From assembly GCF_030270605.1 (NCBI RefSeq), contig NZ_BSYJ01000002.1, forward strand, positions 558,001 through 622,000: a stretch of DNA of 64,000 nt. Direction: 5' to 3'. A program made the position numbers and the translations under genes. This document shows, piece by piece, positions 62,437 through 64,000 of this stretch. The notes beneath the pieces were generated by a model. It had not been told where the DNA came from. It ran no database searches and was given only the letters and a program-made list of their open reading frames with translations. Each line of letters starts with the position of its first letter. Position 1 is the first letter of the stretch. The stretch comes from Biformimicrobium ophioploci (GTDB taxonomy: Bacteria > Pseudomonadota > Gammaproteobacteria > Pseudomonadales > Cellvibrionaceae).

Positions 62437-63111
62437 GTGGATCGGCTGAGAGTCGAAGGGGTCGGAATGACCTCGCAACGTACACGCAACCGCCTGATAC
62501 AGCGTCTCGCCGACGAGGGCATCTCTGATGCGCGGGTGCTGGAAGTCATGGCAAATACCCCCAGACACCTTTTTATTGAGGAGGCCCTGGCAATCAGGGC
62601 TTACGAAGATACCGCCCTTCCGATCGGCTTTGGCCAGACCATTTCCCAGCCCTATATTGTGGCCCGCATGACGGAGCTGCTGATCCAGCGCGCCAAGCGC
62701 CTGGACAAGGTACTGGAAGTGGGTACAGGTTCCGGTTACCAGACCGCCATTCTGGCGCCACTGGTTGAAAAACTGTATTCCGTGGAGCGCATTGAGCCCC
62801 TTCTCTTAAAAGCCAGAAAACTGCTGGGTGAGCTCGGGTTGCGCTCGGTGGAATTCCGCTTGAGCGATGGCAGCCTTGGCTGGGCAGAAGAAGCACCGTT
62901 CGACGCCATCCTGTCTGCCGCCGCACCGGCAACCATCCCCGCGGAACTAAAGAGCCAGTTGGCGCCGGACGGCGTGCTGGTGATCCCCGTCGGCAGCGAC
63001 ATCCAGCACCTTACTGTGGTCACGCGAGAGGGCGACAGTGATAAGTTCACAGTGGAGCGGGTGGAGCCGGTGCGTTTCGTGCCCCTGGTTGCTGGTGTTG
63101 TGCGCCAGTAA
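62437..63111 (+). CDS. pcm: Protein-L-isoaspartate O-methyltransferase
   Basis: A 224-residue SAM-dependent enzyme (E. coli Pcm is 208) that repairs isoaspartyl residues in aged proteins. SAM motif [15 protein letters not shown], with upstream G-F-G-Q-T-I-S-Q-P and C-terminal L-V-I-P-V-G. Start GTG at 62437 with TGGAGA upstream. It normally lies just downstream of surE, which is missing here. The next gene is a DUF368 membrane protein. Confidence 0.95.
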   Translation: MDRLRVEGVGMTSQRTRNRLIQRLADEGISDARVLEVMANTPRHLFIEEALAIRAYEDTALPIGFGQTISQPYIVARMTELLIQRAKRLDKVLEVGTGSGYQTAILAPLVEKLYSVERIEPLLLKARKLLGELGLRSVEFRLSDGSLGWAEEAPFDAILSAAAPATIPAELKSQLAPDGVLVIPVGSDIQHLTVVTREGDSDKFTVERVEPVRFVPLVAGVVRQ

Positions 63112-63184
63112 GCGCCGACAGTGCGACGGCCGAGAACGGTCGTACAGCGGCGCGACACGATAGATACATAAAAAGACACTTAAT

Positions 63185-64000
63185 ATGAACAAGCATTATC
63201 TTGGGGTCGCGGCGAAGGGTGCTGCGATGGGTGCGGCAGATGTGGTGCCCGGCGTGTCCGGGGGCACCATCGCCTTTATCACCGGGATCTATGAAGAGCT
63301 GCTGGAATCACTCAGCAGCCTCGGGGTCAAGACCGTTCGCACCCTGTTCAGCGACGGCATTGCCGCTGCTTGGAAGCAGTGCAATGGCAATTTCCTGCTG
63401 GCACTGTTTGCCGGTGTGCTCCTCAGCATTTTCACCCTGGCCAAGGTTATCAGTCTGGGGCTCGAGCACTACCCGATCGTCGTCTGGGCCTTCTTTTTCG
63501 GGTTGATCCTGGCGTCTGTGCTCCCGCTGTCGCGCAAGATGGGCAAGTGGGCCTGGCGTGACTGGGTCGCGCTGGTGCTGGGGTTACTGCTGGCATTCGC
63601 GGTCAGCGAACTGCGGCCGACTGAGGTCTCACCAACTCCCCTCAACCTCTTTCTCGGTGGATGTATCGCGATTTGCGCGATGATCCTGCCCGGCATTTCC
63701 GGGGCGTTCATCTTATTGATCGTGGGGCTCTATCCCGATGTGCTGGAAGCGGTGCACAACTTCGATCTGGGCAAACTGATCTTCGTGGGTCTCGGTGCAA
63801 TCACCGGGCTGATGCTGTTCAGCAGGGTGTTGGTATGGCTGCTGCACCATTTTCACAATGTGACGCTGGCGTTTCTTGTTGGCATCCTGATCGGTAGCCT
63901 GAAAATCGTCTGGCCCTGGAAGCTGGCAAGCGCTGGCGGTGGAGAGGGCGAGGGCGCGCGGATTGAACTGATGAGCAATGTGCCGCCGTGGGTGTTTGCT
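63185..64000 (+). CDS. DUF368 membrane protein (3' truncated)
   Basis: The frame is open from ATG 63185 to the window end (272 residues seen). The N-terminus A-A-M-G-A-A-D-V-V-P-G-V-S-G-G-T-I-A-F is the DUF368 hallmark; a second copy of the pattern, M-I-L-P-G-I-S-G-A-F, occurs near residue 170, a twofold internal symmetry. Many hydrophobic helices. DUF368 proteins have been linked to polyprenyl-phosphate (undecaprenyl-phosphate) translocation, but that remains an assignment by family. Position after pcm is common in this group. Confidence 0.93.
   Translation, partial: MNKHYLGVAAKGAAMGAADVVPGVSGGTIAFITGIYEELLESLSSLGVKTVRTLFSDGIAAAWKQCNGNFLLALFAGVLLSIFTLAKVISLGLEHYPIVVWAFFFGLILASVLPLSRKMGKWAWRDWVALVLGLLLAFAVSELRPTEVSPTPLNLFLGGCIAICAMILPGISGAFILLIVGLYPDVLEAVHNFDLGKLIFVGLGAITGLMLFSRVLVWLLHHFHNVTLAFLVGILIGSLKIVWPWKLASAGGGEGEGARIELMSNVPPWVFA

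Overview
The window reads as a chromosomal segment of a marine or halophilic gammaproteobacterium. The gene order dnaE-accA ... tilS-pyrG-kdsA-eno-ftsB-ispD-ispF-truD-pcm is typical of Gammaproteobacteria. The glucosylglycerate genes, the TonB-dependent receptor and the general codon style suggest a Cellvibrionales member (Microbulbifer-like). The class is well supported; the genus is only a guess. No rRNA, tRNA, CRISPR array, prophage or transposase gene was seen.

Region 1 (1-12.4 kb): a truncated beta-lactamase-fold hydrolase; a tight operon of a nitrilase-fold amidase, an FAD amine oxidase and a secernin-like Cys hydrolase; a lone sulfotransferase-like gene; an OPT transporter; the thioredoxin-TPR co-chaperone YbbN/CnoX; and an ABC-2 exporter operon (HlyD-like lipoprotein, ATPase, permease). 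Region 2 (12.4-21.4 kb): a YqfO-type protein, an S41 protease lipoprotein with a small partner lipoprotein, a DUF819 membrane protein, a Nudix hydrolase and an RND efflux pair without an outer-membrane channel gene.

Region 3 (21.36-22.02 kb) is a short AT-rich cassette bracketed by REP-like palindromes (core GGGGTCAGAG/CTCTGACCCC). It holds a 67-residue double-glycine-leader peptide resembling a class II bacteriocin or microcin precursor, plus a 58-residue two-helix membrane protein that could be its immunity factor. The same palindrome recurs near 40.0 kb and 48.9 kb. Region 4 (22.0-26.5 kb): an alpha/beta hydrolase, a paired GCS2-like ligase and AspA/AstE-like deacylase, an amphi-Trp protein and a CoA-type Nudix hydrolase.

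Region 5 (26.6-40.0 kb) looks like a deoxyribonucleoside utilisation locus: TonB-dependent receptor, exported MtaD-like deaminase, DeoC, a double-domain aldehyde dehydrogenase, a kinase-like APH/P-loop fusion, a CNT nucleoside transporter, DeoB, DeoD and a beta-propeller protein. Together they could import nucleosides, deaminate and phosphorolyse them, isomerise deoxyribose-1-phosphate, split it to glyceraldehyde-3-phosphate and acetaldehyde, and oxidise the acetaldehyde.

Region 6 (40-44.1 kb): HdeD-like protein, a small unknown gene, an AdaA-AlkA fusion with Ogt for alkylation repair, a gamma-carbonic-anhydrase-like protein and a DUF1289 protein. Region 7 (44.2-64 kb): the housekeeping dnaE-to-pcm run, interrupted between accA and tilS by a glucosylglycerate operon (phosphatase, GpgS, GH13 phosphorylase) and degV. 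The window ends inside a DUF368 membrane protein gene.
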